Made by a program: the position numbers and the translations under genes. From Bog-756 sp963703145 (lineage in GTDB: Bacteria; Actinomycetota; Acidimicrobiia; Acidimicrobiales; RAAP-2), in contig OY969793.1 in NCBI GenBank assembly GCA_963703145.1, positions 3,162,001-3,226,000 on the forward strand: DNA of 64,000 bases, written 5' to 3'. Positions within the stretch are counted from its first letter, which is position 1. The number at the start of each line of letters is the position of its first letter. Under the pieces are notes generated by a model that saw only the letters and a list, made by a program, of their open reading frames with translations, did no database searches and had not been told where the DNA came from. Positions 46,906 to 55,292 of this stretch are shown here, in pieces.

Positions 46906-47895
46906 GTGACGCCGGGATCCAGGATCACCCTGTCGGTCGGGGACGAAGGCCCGGCGGTGAGCGACGTCCAACAGCGCCTCGAACAACTGGGGTTCTCGAC
47001 GGGCATAGACGCCGAGGGTTGCTATAGCCACGGCACCCGATCAGCCGTCGAGGCGTTTCAGTACCGTCGGGGCCTCCGAGTCGACGGCTCGTGCGGATCC
47101 CAGACCTGGTCGGCACTCGTCGAGGCGGGTCGGCGACTCGGCGACCGCTTCCTCTATCGCCGGACGCCGATGCTGCGGGGCGACGACGTGGCCGAACTGC
47201 AGCAGCGCCTGAGCGCCCTGGGCTTTGACACCGGGCGGGTAGACGGGATCTTTGGCGACATGACCTCGACTGCGCTCGGCGAGTTCCAGAGCAATGTCGG
47301 ATTGCCAGTGGACGGGATTGCCGGAGCCTCCACGGTCTCGGAGCTCCTCCGCTTCGGGACCCGCCACGACGACACCGAACTGGTCACCTCGGTCCGCGAC
47401 CGGGAACGCCTACGCCAGGCCCCGCGCACGTTGACAGGCCGCCGGGTAGCCATCGGTGAAGAAGGGGGCCTGGATGCGACCGTCGCCTCGCTGCGGCGGA
47501 TGCTGATCCACAACGGTGCCACCGTCACCACCCACCACCATCCCAATGGCTCGATCCAGGCGTCAGAAGCAAACGCCGGCGGCGCCGAGGTCTACATCGG
47601 CCTCCGGTTGGACACTGCCGGGCCACACTGCACCACTGCTTACTACTCGGGCTACCGCTACTCGTCACCGGGAGGCCGCCGCCTGGCCGAACTCCTCCAG
47701 GAGAAGGTGACCACCTCTCTCCACCTGCCCGATGCCGGCAGTCGCGGCATGTCTCTACCGGTCCTGCGTGAAACACGCATGCCGGCCGTCATCTGTGAGA
47801 TCGGGCCGGCCACGGTGGTAGTCGAGCAATCAGCCGCCATCGCCAAGGCCATTGTCGACGCCCTCGCCGAATGGGTGGACTCTCTCTGGGATTGA
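46906..47895 (+). CDS. CwlM-like pseudo-amidase
   Basis: A 329-residue protein without a signal peptide, so cytosolic. Two peptidoglycan-binding repeats lie at about 13-73 and 90-150, then an amidase_3-like domain at about 179-327. The zinc-ligand motif DPGHGG is replaced by GEEGG (184-188), and the usual SIHAN region reads GLRLD (231-235); Glu298 in VICEIG is kept. In mycobacteria CwlM in this slot is a non-catalytic activator of MurA. GTG 46906 is the inferred start, following trxA. Confidence 0.82.
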   Translation: MTPGSRITLSVGDEGPAVSDVQQRLEQLGFSTGIDAEGCYSHGTRSAVEAFQYRRGLRVDGSCGSQTWSALVEAGRRLGDRFLYRRTPMLRGDDVAELQQRLSALGFDTGRVDGIFGDMTSTALGEFQSNVGLPVDGIAGASTVSELLRFGTRHDDTELVTSVRDRERLRQAPRTLTGRRVAIGEEGGLDATVASLRRMLIHNGATVTTHHHPNGSIQASEANAGGAEVYIGLRLDTAGPHCTTAYYSGYRYSSPGGRRLAELLQEKVTTSLHLPDAGSRGMSLPVLRETRMPAVICEIGPATVVVEQSAAIAKAIVDALAEWVDSLWD

Positions 47896-47944
47896 GGGCG
47901 TCCTCCGTGCTCCTCAACCTCCACGTGACCTCGGCTTTCGACAC

Positions 47945-47977
47945 TAATCCACAACCTCATGCACAGGGTGTGGACGA
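47945..47977. other. DnaA-box-like pair in the convergent gap cwlM-parB
   Basis: In the 178-bp gap, TAATCCACA (47945-47953) matches TTATCCACA at 8 of 9. TCGTCCACA lies on the minus strand (47977-47969) and matches the actinobacterial TTGTCCACA at 8 of 9. An AT-rich stretch follows at about 48015-48050. No gene is seen in the gap. Confidence 0.4.
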
Positions 47978-48073
47978 AGCTCTACCGCGGGTTCAGGGAT
48001 CGAATACCACTCAACGCGGTTAAATCACCCAAAAGTAGCATTATGTTAGGCTCTCACCACTCTGAGTGACTAG

Positions 48074-49030
48074 TCAGGCAATCGAGGGTTCGCTTCGTCC
48101 CACCATCAACTTGTAGATGCGCTCGAGATCCTCGAGGGTGGCGAACTCCACCACCACTTTGCCCCGCTTGGCGGACAGGTCAACCTTCACGCGCGTGTTG
48201 AGGTGATTGGACAGCAGTTCCTCAAGCTCGAGGATCCCCGGCGGTGGAAGTCGCCGGGGGCCCGGAGGCTCCGTCGCCAGCGGGCCAGTATCAGCCACCC
48301 TCGCATAGTCGGCAACCGGCGGGGTGTCCCCCACCGGTCCATCCTGTGCCTGTGGCTCACCGTGCCGGCGGACCAAATCCTCCACGGCCCGGACAGTCAG
48401 TCCATCGGCAACGACGGACTTCGCCACCAATTCTTGGTATCCACGATCCGGCGTGCCGAGCAGCGCCCGGGCATGGCCCGGCGTGATCTGTCCCTCGGCG
48501 AGCAACCGCTGGACCCCGGTTGGCAACTGGAGCAACCGAAGGATGTTGGTCACCGCAGTCCGGCTCTTCCCCACCCGGGTAGCCACCTGGTCATGGGTGT
48601 AGCCAAACTCTTCGATCAGCTGCTGGTAGGCCGCCGCCTCCTCCAGGACATTGAGATCCTGCCGATGCAGGTTCTCCACAAGTGCCTGCTCCAAGCTGTG
48701 GGTATCGTCGGCCGTCTGTACGAGGACCGGGATGCTCTGCAGGCCTGCTCGCCGGGCGGCTCGCCAGCGCCGTTCACCAGCGATTAGTTGATACTCGTCC
48801 GCAGCCTCGCTCCCGATCTGGCGGACTAAGACCGGCTGGATGACACCCAATTCCTTGATGGAAGCTGCCAGCGTGGCCATCGTGTCCTCATCGAAGTTCA
48901 CCCGAGGCTGTCTCGGGTTGGGTGTGATACTCCCGATGGGAACCTCGCGGAGCGCAGACGAGCGATCCCCCACCACTTCAGTGGGAATGAGGGCACTAAG
49001 GCCCTTCCCGAGTCCGCTACGACGTGCCAC
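48074..49030 (-). CDS. parB: Chromosome partitioning protein ParB
   Basis: A 318-residue DNA-segregation protein that binds parS and loads SMC. The CTP-binding/ParB/Srx domain holds NPRQPR and IAGERRWRAAR; the helix-turn-helix is around QVATRVGKSRTAVTN. A linker then leads to the C-terminal dimer domain. GTG 49030 overlaps the parA stop by 14 nt, with GGAGG six nt upstream. Confidence 0.95.
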   Translation of the reverse strand: MARRSGLGKGLSALIPTEVVGDRSSALREVPIGSITPNPRQPRVNFDEDTMATLAASIKELGVIQPVLVRQIGSEAADEYQLIAGERRWRAARRAGLQSIPVLVQTADDTHSLEQALVENLHRQDLNVLEEAAAYQQLIEEFGYTHDQVATRVGKSRTAVTNILRLLQLPTGVQRLLAEGQITPGHARALLGTPDRGYQELVAKSVVADGLTVRAVEDLVRRHGEPQAQDGPVGDTPPVADYARVADTGPLATEPPGPRRLPPPGILELEELLSNHLNTRVKVDLSAKRGKVVVEFATLEDLERIYKLMVGRSEPSIA

Positions 49031-50396
49031 CGCTGACCTCCTTGGCTAGTTCTCGATAGGCGATGGCCCCGCGGGACGCCGGGTCGAAGGCGGTGATCGG
49101 CTGACCGAACGACGGCGCCTCCGACAGACGGACCGTTCGGGGAATCACATTCCGGCACACCTTCGAACCGAAGTGCAGCCGGACCTCATTGGCCACCTGG
49201 TCTGCCAGTTTGGTTCGCGCGTCGTACATGGTGAGGACAATGGTCGAGATATCCAATTTCGGATTGAGATTCGACGCCACGAGATGCACGTTTCGCATCA
49301 ACTGACTGAGCCCCTCGAGGGCGTAGTACTCGCACTGAATGGGAACCAGGACCTCACCAGCAGCGGCCAGCGCGTTGACCGTGATAAGTCCCAGCGATGG
49401 GGGACAGTCGATCAAGATGTAGTCGAAGTCGTCGATCACGGCCTCGATGGACCGCTTCAACTTCAGTTCCCGGCTGAACGCGGGAACCAACTCGATCTCC
49501 GCGCCAGCCAGGGCGATGGTCGCCGGGGCCACGAAGAGGTTCTTCATGCTGGTGGGCTCGACGCAGTCCTCGAGCGAGGCGTCCCGCATCAGGACGTCAT
49601 ACATGGACAGCTCGAAATTGCGGGCATCGATGCCCAAGCCTGTCGTGGCATTGCCCTGAGGATCCAGGTCGATCACCAGGACTCGAAAACCGAGCTCGGC
49701 CAGGGCCGCGCCCAGATTCACGGACGTGGTGGTCTTTCCTACGCCACCTTTCTGATTGGCTACGGCAAGAACTCGGGGGAGTGGGTTCCCGGACGCTGAC
49801 TGCGGTCCGTCTGCCGGCGCAGGCTTCGCTTCGATTGCAGGTTCGTCGGCGGGCGGCTCGGTCGCTGTATCGGTTCCTGCACCTGCCGCCGCTGGCTCCA
49901 CCCCGACTCGCACCGCACCCGCTTCCGTTTCAGTCTCCGGAGCGGAACCATCCACCTGATCGGCCGAGTCGAGCGATTTGTTGGCGTCGGGGCCTTTTGA
50001 TGGCGATGACTGGCTGTCAGCATCGAGGGTCCCGGCCACTGGAGCGGCAATGGTGACCGTTCTGGGGGAAGGCTCGTCTGCCGGAGGGTCGCCGGGAGCA
50101 GATGGTGGAAGGACGTTGTCCAACTCTGCATGGGCGGTCGCGACCTGGGAGATGGTCTCACGAAATGGGGTGGAGCTCGCCCCAGCCTGAGGTGGAGCTG
50201 GGGGTGAGACTATTGGTGTGTCCGAGGCTGGTTCCGGGGCCGCCACCTGCTCCGAAGACCCGCTGTCGTCCGGTGGGGGAGTGTCGACCACCAGCTTTAC
50301 CGTGCCGGTAGCCGAGGGCGCATCGGGTGAATCAGGGCCAGGCTCCCGACTGCCGTCGTGGTCAGATCGGTTCCGACCGCGACGAATGCCGCGCAT
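49017..50396 (-). CDS. parA: Chromosome partitioning ATPase ParA, with a long N-terminal extension
   Basis: A 459-residue protein. The ATPase begins near residue 207 with the deviant Walker A QKGGVGKTTT (215-224) and continues through VIDLDPQGNATTGLG, ILIDCPPSLG and QCEYYALEGLSQL. The first 205 or so residues are disordered: Pro/Ala/Ser/Asp/Glu-rich and with no fold. The start is ATG 50396, with GGAGGAG six nt upstream; an alternative ATG 50466 lies just inside the parS site. Usual ParA proteins have about 250-310 residues. Confidence 0.9.
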   Translation of the reverse strand: MRGIRRGRNRSDHDGSREPGPDSPDAPSATGTVKLVVDTPPPDDSGSSEQVAAPEPASDTPIVSPPAPPQAGASSTPFRETISQVATAHAELDNVLPPSAPGDPPADEPSPRTVTIAAPVAGTLDADSQSSPSKGPDANKSLDSADQVDGSAPETETEAGAVRVGVEPAAAGAGTDTATEPPADEPAIEAKPAPADGPQSASGNPLPRVLAVANQKGGVGKTTTSVNLGAALAELGFRVLVIDLDPQGNATTGLGIDARNFELSMYDVLMRDASLEDCVEPTSMKNLFVAPATIALAGAEIELVPAFSRELKLKRSIEAVIDDFDYILIDCPPSLGLITVNALAAAGEVLVPIQCEYYALEGLSQLMRNVHLVASNLNPKLDISTIVLTMYDARTKLADQVANEVRLHFGSKVCRNVIPRTVRLSEAPSFGQPITAFDPASRGAIAYRELAKEVSGGTS

Positions 50397-50476
50397 TAGT
50401 GTCTCCTCCATCGGGCAGGCCTCAAGAACTTCATCCTCCCCTGCGAGATGAACCAGGTCAAGCATTTCCCTTGAAA

Positions 50477-50492
50477 TGTTCCACGTGGAACG
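50477..50492. repeat. parS: parS site 1
   Basis: TGTTCCACGTGGAACG matches TGTTTCACGTGAAACA with three mismatches, two of them symmetrical, so the palindrome is kept. Lies in the parA leader. Confidence 0.85.
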
Positions 50493-50981
50493 TCGCTCAG
50501 GCACAGTCGTCACCGTCAGGGACTGAACTGGACGAGCCCTCATCCGATTTATGCTCGCAACATCGGCCACGTGACGGCGGCCAGGCGACGCAGCACCAGC
50601 AGCAAACCGCAGGAGCGAACTCCAGAACTCTCGATATAGCAGACTCCCGTCGCTGCCGTTCTTCCCGACTATTAAAATCGGAGTCCCCGTTCCGCCACTC
50701 CCGTCCCGACCCTGTGGGGCTCCCGGAAGCCAGGGTGGCGATGAGCTCCGGCCGTCGGGCGATAAGAGCGACCCACGCGAATCGCTGGCGAAGACCGGGC
50801 TCCGCGGCGGGATCACAGCGGTCCCGATCTGCACCTATCGGCCGGGCCGCCATGGCTGGTCATCACGGGTCCGAGGGCCTAGGTACCCGCCTGTAAACCC
50901 AGGACCCTTTAGGATCAGCTTGCGTCCCATCCGCCGGATTGCCGATCGCTACGGTTTCACCGACTCGGGCCGCAAGGTCAG
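50493..50981. other. Non-coding stretch between two parS sites
   Basis: The gap from the parA start to rsmG is 611 bp. I see no convincing gene in it: frames of 100-190 codons exist on both strands but are compositionally odd and start without Shine-Dalgarno. Its only recognised contents are the two parS sites. Confidence 0.5.
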
Positions 50982-50997
50982 TGTTCCACGTGAAACA
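50982..50997. repeat. parS: parS site 2
   Basis: TGTTCCACGTGAAACA matches the parS consensus TGTTTCACGTGAAACA at 15 of 16. It is just beyond the rsmG stop, 505 bp from the first site. Confidence 0.92.
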
Positions 50998-51007
50998 TTG
51001 GCCGTAA

Positions 51008-51685
51008 TCAGAACAGCGGGCGCTTGGCGGGTATCCCAACCCGTCGAGGAAAGCGGTCGGGGGTCGGCTCCACCTTCTCGATCACTTGGAAAGTGAAGCG
51101 CCCATCGAACCGAGTGGTCTCTCGTGGGACCAGGCCGAGCCCCATGAGACCGGCCGGCGGCCACCTCGCCTCTCGAGTGTCGCCCGGCGGCTCCGAGACG
51201 ATCAGCAGGCCGGACGTCAGTAGGAGCGGTGCGGCACACTCAGCGGTGACTGCGGGTGATCCAAACGAACGGGCAGAGGTGAGCTCAAAGGAGTCCCTCA
51301 TTTGGACATCCCGGCCAACCTCTTCAGCTCGTCCACGGAGCACCTCGATTTCGTGATCCGGGAATAGCCTCTGTGTCTCGGCCTCGAGAAAGGACGTCCG
51401 ACGCTCATTTGAGTCCAGAAATACCAGCCTGCTGTCCGGCCAACACGTGGCCAGGATCAGCCCCGGAACACCGCCACCACTCCCGAGATCGACCACCGAA
51501 CGAGGCGCTCTTCCTAGCACGAGCTCTGCAGATCCGACGAAGCCAAGAGCGTGGTCGATCTGCTCAGGAATGGGCATACTTCCTAGAAAGCCGAGCTCTA
51601 CACCCCTAAGGAGGGTGGACTCAAGATCCGGGCTGACCCTCGTCCGAAGTTCCTCGACGGTTGTGAGGATTCGGTCCGCTGTCAC
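51008..51685 (-). CDS. rsmG: 16S rRNA (guanine-N7) methyltransferase RsmG
   Basis: A 225-residue enzyme that methylates G527 of 16S rRNA. PRSVVDLGSGGGVPGLILA binds SAM; DSNERRTSFLEAE and TSARSFG are family blocks. GTG 51685 is preferred, because GGAG lies about 7 nt upstream; GTG 51721 is a longer alternative. Confidence 0.92.
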   Translation of the reverse strand: MTADRILTTVEELRTRVSPDLESTLLRGVELGFLGSMPIPEQIDHALGFVGSAELVLGRAPRSVVDLGSGGGVPGLILATCWPDSRLVFLDSNERRTSFLEAETQRLFPDHEIEVLRGRAEEVGRDVQMRDSFELTSARSFGSPAVTAECAAPLLLTSGLLIVSEPPGDTREARWPPAGLMGLGLVPRETTRFDGRFTFQVIEKVEPTPDRFPRRVGIPAKRPLF

Positions 51686-51765
51686 GTAGCCTCTCCTACC
51701 TCGTGTACCGGACTTGGCCACCGGCGATCGCTGTCAGGGTCGACTTGGAATGCCGTATGGACGTC

Positions 51766-51806
51766 CCCACAAACCAGAAGTGGCACCGGGCTAGGCCCGG
51801 TGCCAC
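51766..51806 (-). terminator. Strong hairpin after khpB
   Basis: GTGGCACCGGGC-TAG-GCCCGGTGCCAC (51780-51806) is a perfect 12-bp stem with a 3-nt loop. On the minus strand it is followed by TTCTGGTTTGT, partly T-rich. It probably ends the rpmH-khpB transcript before rsmG. Confidence 0.7.
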
Positions 51807-51838
51807 ATTCGAGGAGAGACACGCTCTCGACCACCTTC

Positions 51839-52834
51839 TCAGCTCGTTGGCTGGATGACCACGTACCTCGAAGGTTCCGTTCCGGCCGACCGCGTCTCGA
51901 CGCCATCGATCTCATTCACGGTGTCGTGCACCACCTTGCGATCCGCAGGTGACATGGGTTCGAGAGACCGCTCTTCACCAGTGCTCTTCACCTCGTCGAC
52001 GATTCCGGCCGTGAACCTACGGAGCGCAGCGGTCCGCTTCTCCCGGTACCCACCGACATCAACCAGGATCCTGTCGGTCCGATTCTCTGATTGCCGCTGT
52101 ACGAACGTCCGGGTCAGATCCTGAACCGCCGCCAGGGTGGCGCCCCGAGGCCCCACCAGGAGACCCAGATCGTCCCCCACCGCGGCCACCTGAACCGTCT
52201 CGTCGTCGACCTCCGTGAAGCCCACGTCAGCCTGCAGTCCGAACTCACGGGCCAGCCCCGTCAGGAATTCGCTAGCCGCCTCACCCTGCTGCTCCAGTGT
52301 CAAAGACTCCTGCATGTTGTCCTCACTCTCCCCGGATACTCGATCCGAGCTCTGATTCCCTTGAGATCCTGTTTGTTCGCCTGCCGGCTTTCCCCCACTT
52401 CCAGAGCTGCGCCGCCTGCGATTCCGATTCGAACCCCCACCGGCCCTGGAGCCATTGCTAGCTGAAGGCGCTGCTTCGTTCTGGTCTGCGTTGTCACCAA
52501 AGGTCGCCTCGTCCTGCTGGCCACCATCCCTCTCACCACGCTGGCTACCCGATCGTTGCCCGTTGCCACCACCACCGTTGCCACCACCCTGCTTGCGCGA
52601 GGAGCCGCCATTCTTTCCACGGTCGGGGCGCTGGCGTCGTCCCCGCTTTGGCGGCGGGGCAACCGGGCGGACCCGGGCCTGAACTCTGGCCTCACCTCGC
52701 ATGCGACCGAATAGCCCGGCCTTGGGTTCGCTGACCACGACAAACTCTGCATCGTCCTCAGCCACGCCGAGCAAATCGAGCACGATCTCTTTGGCCTCCG
52801 GTAAGGACTTACCGCTTGCTTCCACCCACTCCAC
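51839..52834 (-). CDS. khpB: RNA-binding protein KhpB (Jag/EloR)
   Basis: A 331-residue protein. A Jag-N domain (1-52), a Gly/Arg/Ser/Gln-rich low-complexity linker (about 60-175), a KH domain with GLLVGPRGATL (224-234) and an R3H domain with EPMSPADRKVVH near residue 295. Members regulate RNA, and in Gram-positives cell elongation. The linker is far longer than in most KhpBs. GTG 52834, 3 bp after yidC. Confidence 0.9.
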   Translation of the reverse strand: MEWVEASGKSLPEAKEIVLDLLGVAEDDAEFVVVSEPKAGLFGRMRGEARVQARVRPVAPPPKRGRRQRPDRGKNGGSSRKQGGGNGGGGNGQRSGSQRGERDGGQQDEATFGDNADQNEAAPSASNGSRAGGGSNRNRRRRSSGSGGKPAGEQTGSQGNQSSDRVSGESEDNMQESLTLEQQGEAASEFLTGLAREFGLQADVGFTEVDDETVQVAAVGDDLGLLVGPRGATLAAVQDLTRTFVQRQSENRTDRILVDVGGYREKRTAALRRFTAGIVDEVKSTGEERSLEPMSPADRKVVHDTVNEIDGVETRSAGTEPSRYVVIQPTS

Positions 52835-52837
52835 GCC

Positions 52838-54085
52838 CTATCGCGCCTTTCTCTCTCGCTTCGCCTTGGAGCGCGGATGCTCCTTCGGTCGAGTCGAGCT
52901 CGTCTCGTCGGAGTCTGCGGGCTTCGATCCGTTGCTGCCATTGGTCGAGCCCTTTGGTCGGTTCGGACCAGACCGTGCCCCGTTGGTTGATGTCGGCCGT
53001 CGCTTCGCCGTTCCCGTCCCATTGCCACTCGGCGGACGCCGCTTCTCGGACGCTTGGGCCTCAATAGGCACATCCTTTGCCGGGCTCGGCTCTCGTGACT
53101 TGCCGTTGCTGTTAGCCCCTCCGGACTTCACAGCACCCTTCGCCGCTGCACTGCCGCCCGATGACTTCGGTCTCGGCAGGGGCCGCTCATTTCGGTCCGC
53201 CGCGGCCGGCTTGGGCCCAGAATCCTTGGCTCCGGCGACCGGGGCAGCGGGCGGCCCGCCTACCATCCCCTTCCGGAAGAGAATCTCCTGCGTCAAGATA
53301 CGGATCGCACTCGAAACGATAAAATAAACGTTAAGGATTGCAGCCACATTAAGATAAATGAAACCAAAGATGAGTGGCATGTATTTCTGCAGCATGGCTG
53401 CTTGGGGATTAGCTTGATTAGCCTGCGGATTTCTGGCATTCAAGCGTGACATCTGGAGGTACTGCAGACCGACGGCACCTGCCACCAGCAACAGGTACGG
53501 GATGGCCACGAACAGCGAACTGTGGTGTGACAGGAGCTTCTCCGAGAAGTCCATGCCGAATGAATTCAGCTGCCCATGGGCTTGGACGATGTCCGTCCGC
53601 ATCTTGGAGGGATTCGGGATGTAGCGGGGGATGGCGATGATCTTCGCGGGGATGGCCTGCTTCAATCCATCCACGGTGACGGTGTGGGCAGGAATCGTGA
53701 TCGTGTTGGTAATTCCCCGAATAACGCTGTAGAGAATAAAGAATGCGGGCATCTGCAATAGCATCGGGAGACAGCCCGAAGCTGGGTTTACTTTGTGCTC
53801 TTTGTAGAGCTTCATCATTTCTTCGTTGAGCTGCGCCCTGTTTTCTGGCCCCTTGTACTTCTGCTGCAGCTTCTTCATCTCGGGTCCGAGGGCCTGCATG
53901 GCGGCCATGTTCTTGGTGCTCTTGACGGTCAGGGGTGTCAGGAGCGCCATGATCACGATCGTGAGCATGGCCACATCGATGGGGTAGTTCGGGATCAGGG
54001 AGTAGAAAAAGGCCAGGACCGCCCCGACCCCGTCCAGGAGTGGTTGGAAGATCTTGCCGATTGGCGTGGTCAGTGATGCGTACAT
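52838..54085 (-). CDS. yidC: Membrane protein insertase YidC
   Basis: A 415-residue protein. It begins with SLTTPIGKIFQPLLDG, has five or so spans, and the family core GCLPMLLQMPAFFILYS and YLQMSRLNARNP. It lacks the periplasmic domain of proteobacterial YidC. After residue 275 comes a tail of about 140 residues, basic and Pro/Ser/Lys-rich, ending RSKAKRERKAR; such tails bind ribosomes. ATG 54085 has GGGAGG five nt upstream. It overlaps yidD by 16 nt. Confidence 0.95.
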   Translation of the reverse strand: MYASLTTPIGKIFQPLLDGVGAVLAFFYSLIPNYPIDVAMLTIVIMALLTPLTVKSTKNMAAMQALGPEMKKLQQKYKGPENRAQLNEEMMKLYKEHKVNPASGCLPMLLQMPAFFILYSVIRGITNTITIPAHTVTVDGLKQAIPAKIIAIPRYIPNPSKMRTDIVQAHGQLNSFGMDFSEKLLSHHSSLFVAIPYLLLVAGAVGLQYLQMSRLNARNPQANQANPQAAMLQKYMPLIFGFIYLNVAAILNVYFIVSSAIRILTQEILFRKGMVGGPPAAPVAGAKDSGPKPAAADRNERPLPRPKSSGGSAAAKGAVKSGGANSNGKSREPSPAKDVPIEAQASEKRRPPSGNGTGTAKRRPTSTNGARSGPNRPKGSTNGSNGSKPADSDETSSTRPKEHPRSKAKRERKAR

Positions 54086-54393
54086 GTGGTCCTCCCTATG
54101 GGAACCGGATCGATGCCGTGTCCACCCCACGGGGTGCAGCGTGACAGGCGCCGTGCGGCCAACAACGACCCCTTGAGCGTCCCGTGCCCGTTGATCGCCT
54201 CCACGGCGTACTCCGAACAGGTCGGCAGGTACCGACAGCCGGTCGGTCGACCCGAGCGTGCGAGCTGGTAGGCGTGGATCAGGGCGATAGCCAGCCGCCC
54301 GGTACGGCCGGGCGTGGACCCGCGGACTCTGACCTGGGAAGGGGTCGTTGCGCCCTCAGTGAGGGGTCCCAGGGTGGTGGTTGTCCCGCTCAT
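54070..54393 (-). CDS. yidD: Membrane protein insertion efficiency factor YidD
   Basis: A 107-residue protein with the YidD core GCRYLPTCSEYAVEAINGHG at about 52-71 and RCTPWGGHGIDPVP. An N-terminal 30-residue polar extension precedes the usual start of the family. ATG 54393 overlaps the rnpA stop by ATGA. Confidence 0.93.
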   Translation of the reverse strand: MSGTTTTLGPLTEGATTPSQVRVRGSTPGRTGRLAIALIHAYQLARSGRPTGCRYLPTCSEYAVEAINGHGTLKGSLLAARRLSRCTPWGGHGIDPVPIGRTTCTHH

Positions 54394-54797
54394 GGCCGCC
54401 TCACACGCTGCGGACCGGCGACCTTGCCGCCGCGGCCACCGGTAGCCCGCTCCACTGCACGGCTCATGGCCACCCTCAATTGCTCGAACGATTGGTCGGG
54501 CCCTTCGGGGCCGGCATGCACCAGGTAGGCGCCTACTGGCAACGATGTCACCTGTTCGCCCATGATGGCCTTCAGTCTCCGTCTCAATCGGTTCCTCACC
54601 ACTGCATTGCCCACTCGCCGGTTGATGGCGAAGGCCACTTCTGCTCCTGACCAGGAAGGTTTCTCGACAAAACTCACCGAAACCGCTCCTGATCGGCCGC
54701 GGCATCGCGTGCGTCTCAACTCCCCGAAGGTCCGGCGCGAGCGAACTGACCCCACCGATTCGGCCAGGGTGGCACGGGTGGTCGGGGCCTCGGTCAC
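54390..54797 (-). CDS. rnpA: Ribonuclease P protein component
   Basis: A 135-residue basic protein that assists RNase P RNA in tRNA 5' maturation. The RNR signature is RRVGNAVVRNRLRRRLK. The N-terminus before SVRSRRTFGELRRT is about 15 residues longer than usual. GTG 54797 overlaps the rpmH stop by GTGA, giving translational coupling. The reading frame continues upstream through rpmH, but that part is a shadow. Confidence 0.92.
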   Translation of the reverse strand: MTEAPTTRATLAESVGSVRSRRTFGELRRTRCRGRSGAVSVSFVEKPSWSGAEVAFAINRRVGNAVVRNRLRRRLKAIMGEQVTSLPVGAYLVHAGPEGPDQSFEQLRVAMSRAVERATGGRGGKVAGPQRVRRP

Positions 54798-54928
54798 ACG
54801 GACAGGCGCTGACGTCCTTTCGCCCGGCGCGACCGGATCACGGCGCGACCGGCTTTGGTCGACATCCGCTTGCGAAAACCGTGGGTTTTGGCGCGTTTGC
54901 GCACGTTTGGTTGATAAGTCCGTTTCAT
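54794..54928 (-). CDS. rpmH: 50S ribosomal protein L34
   Basis: A 44-residue basic protein. It starts MKRTYQPNVRKRAKTHGFRK and ends GRQRLSV, the L34 pattern. ATG 54928 has GGAAGG upstream. It heads the rpmH-rnpA-yidD-yidC-khpB unit and is divergent from dnaA with a 364-bp gap. Confidence 0.97.
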   Translation of the reverse strand: MKRTYQPNVRKRAKTHGFRKRMSTKAGRAVIRSRRAKGRQRLSV

Positions 54929-55292
54929 CCATCCACTTCCTTCCTCGCCCTGAACCGGAAACCGGGGTGTCGCCGTCGGCAGGGGGCCCGTTCACAAGGA
55001 TCTGGGCATTCCGCTACATGCTAGGCGCGAACCGGTCGTCGCTCTAGTCGAGAGGCAGGAGGCGGACCGGGTGAGCACGGTGTACCGTTCCCACCACGGC
55101 CAGCAACGACATCGGATGGGCAGTGTCGGCTCCTCTCCCCCACACGGGCCGGCGTGAGACCCAGCACCAGATGTAGAACACCCAGGAACGCCCAGAGCCC
55201 GGTTCAACGGGCCGGTGCGCACCCACCTGTAGTCGTCCACAGCTGTGGAAAGCTTTGTGGACCGAGCAAGCTGTCCAAGGGCGGAGGCCCAC
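54929..55292. promoter_or_regulatory. rpmH-dnaA intergenic region with three DnaA-box-like sites
   Basis: The 364 bp hold no gene. Near the dnaA start are TCGTCCACA (55233-55241), the minus-strand CTTTCCACA (55252-55244) and CGGTCCACA (55264-55256), three NNNTCCACA sites within 32 bp and 29 bp before GTG 55293. They suggest DnaA autoregulation. Confidence 0.6.

Noticed and set aside
50497..50853. 118-codon minus-strand frame between the parS sites
   Set aside because: No Shine-Dalgarno, no known domain, odd composition, and other frames of similar size exist in the same place.
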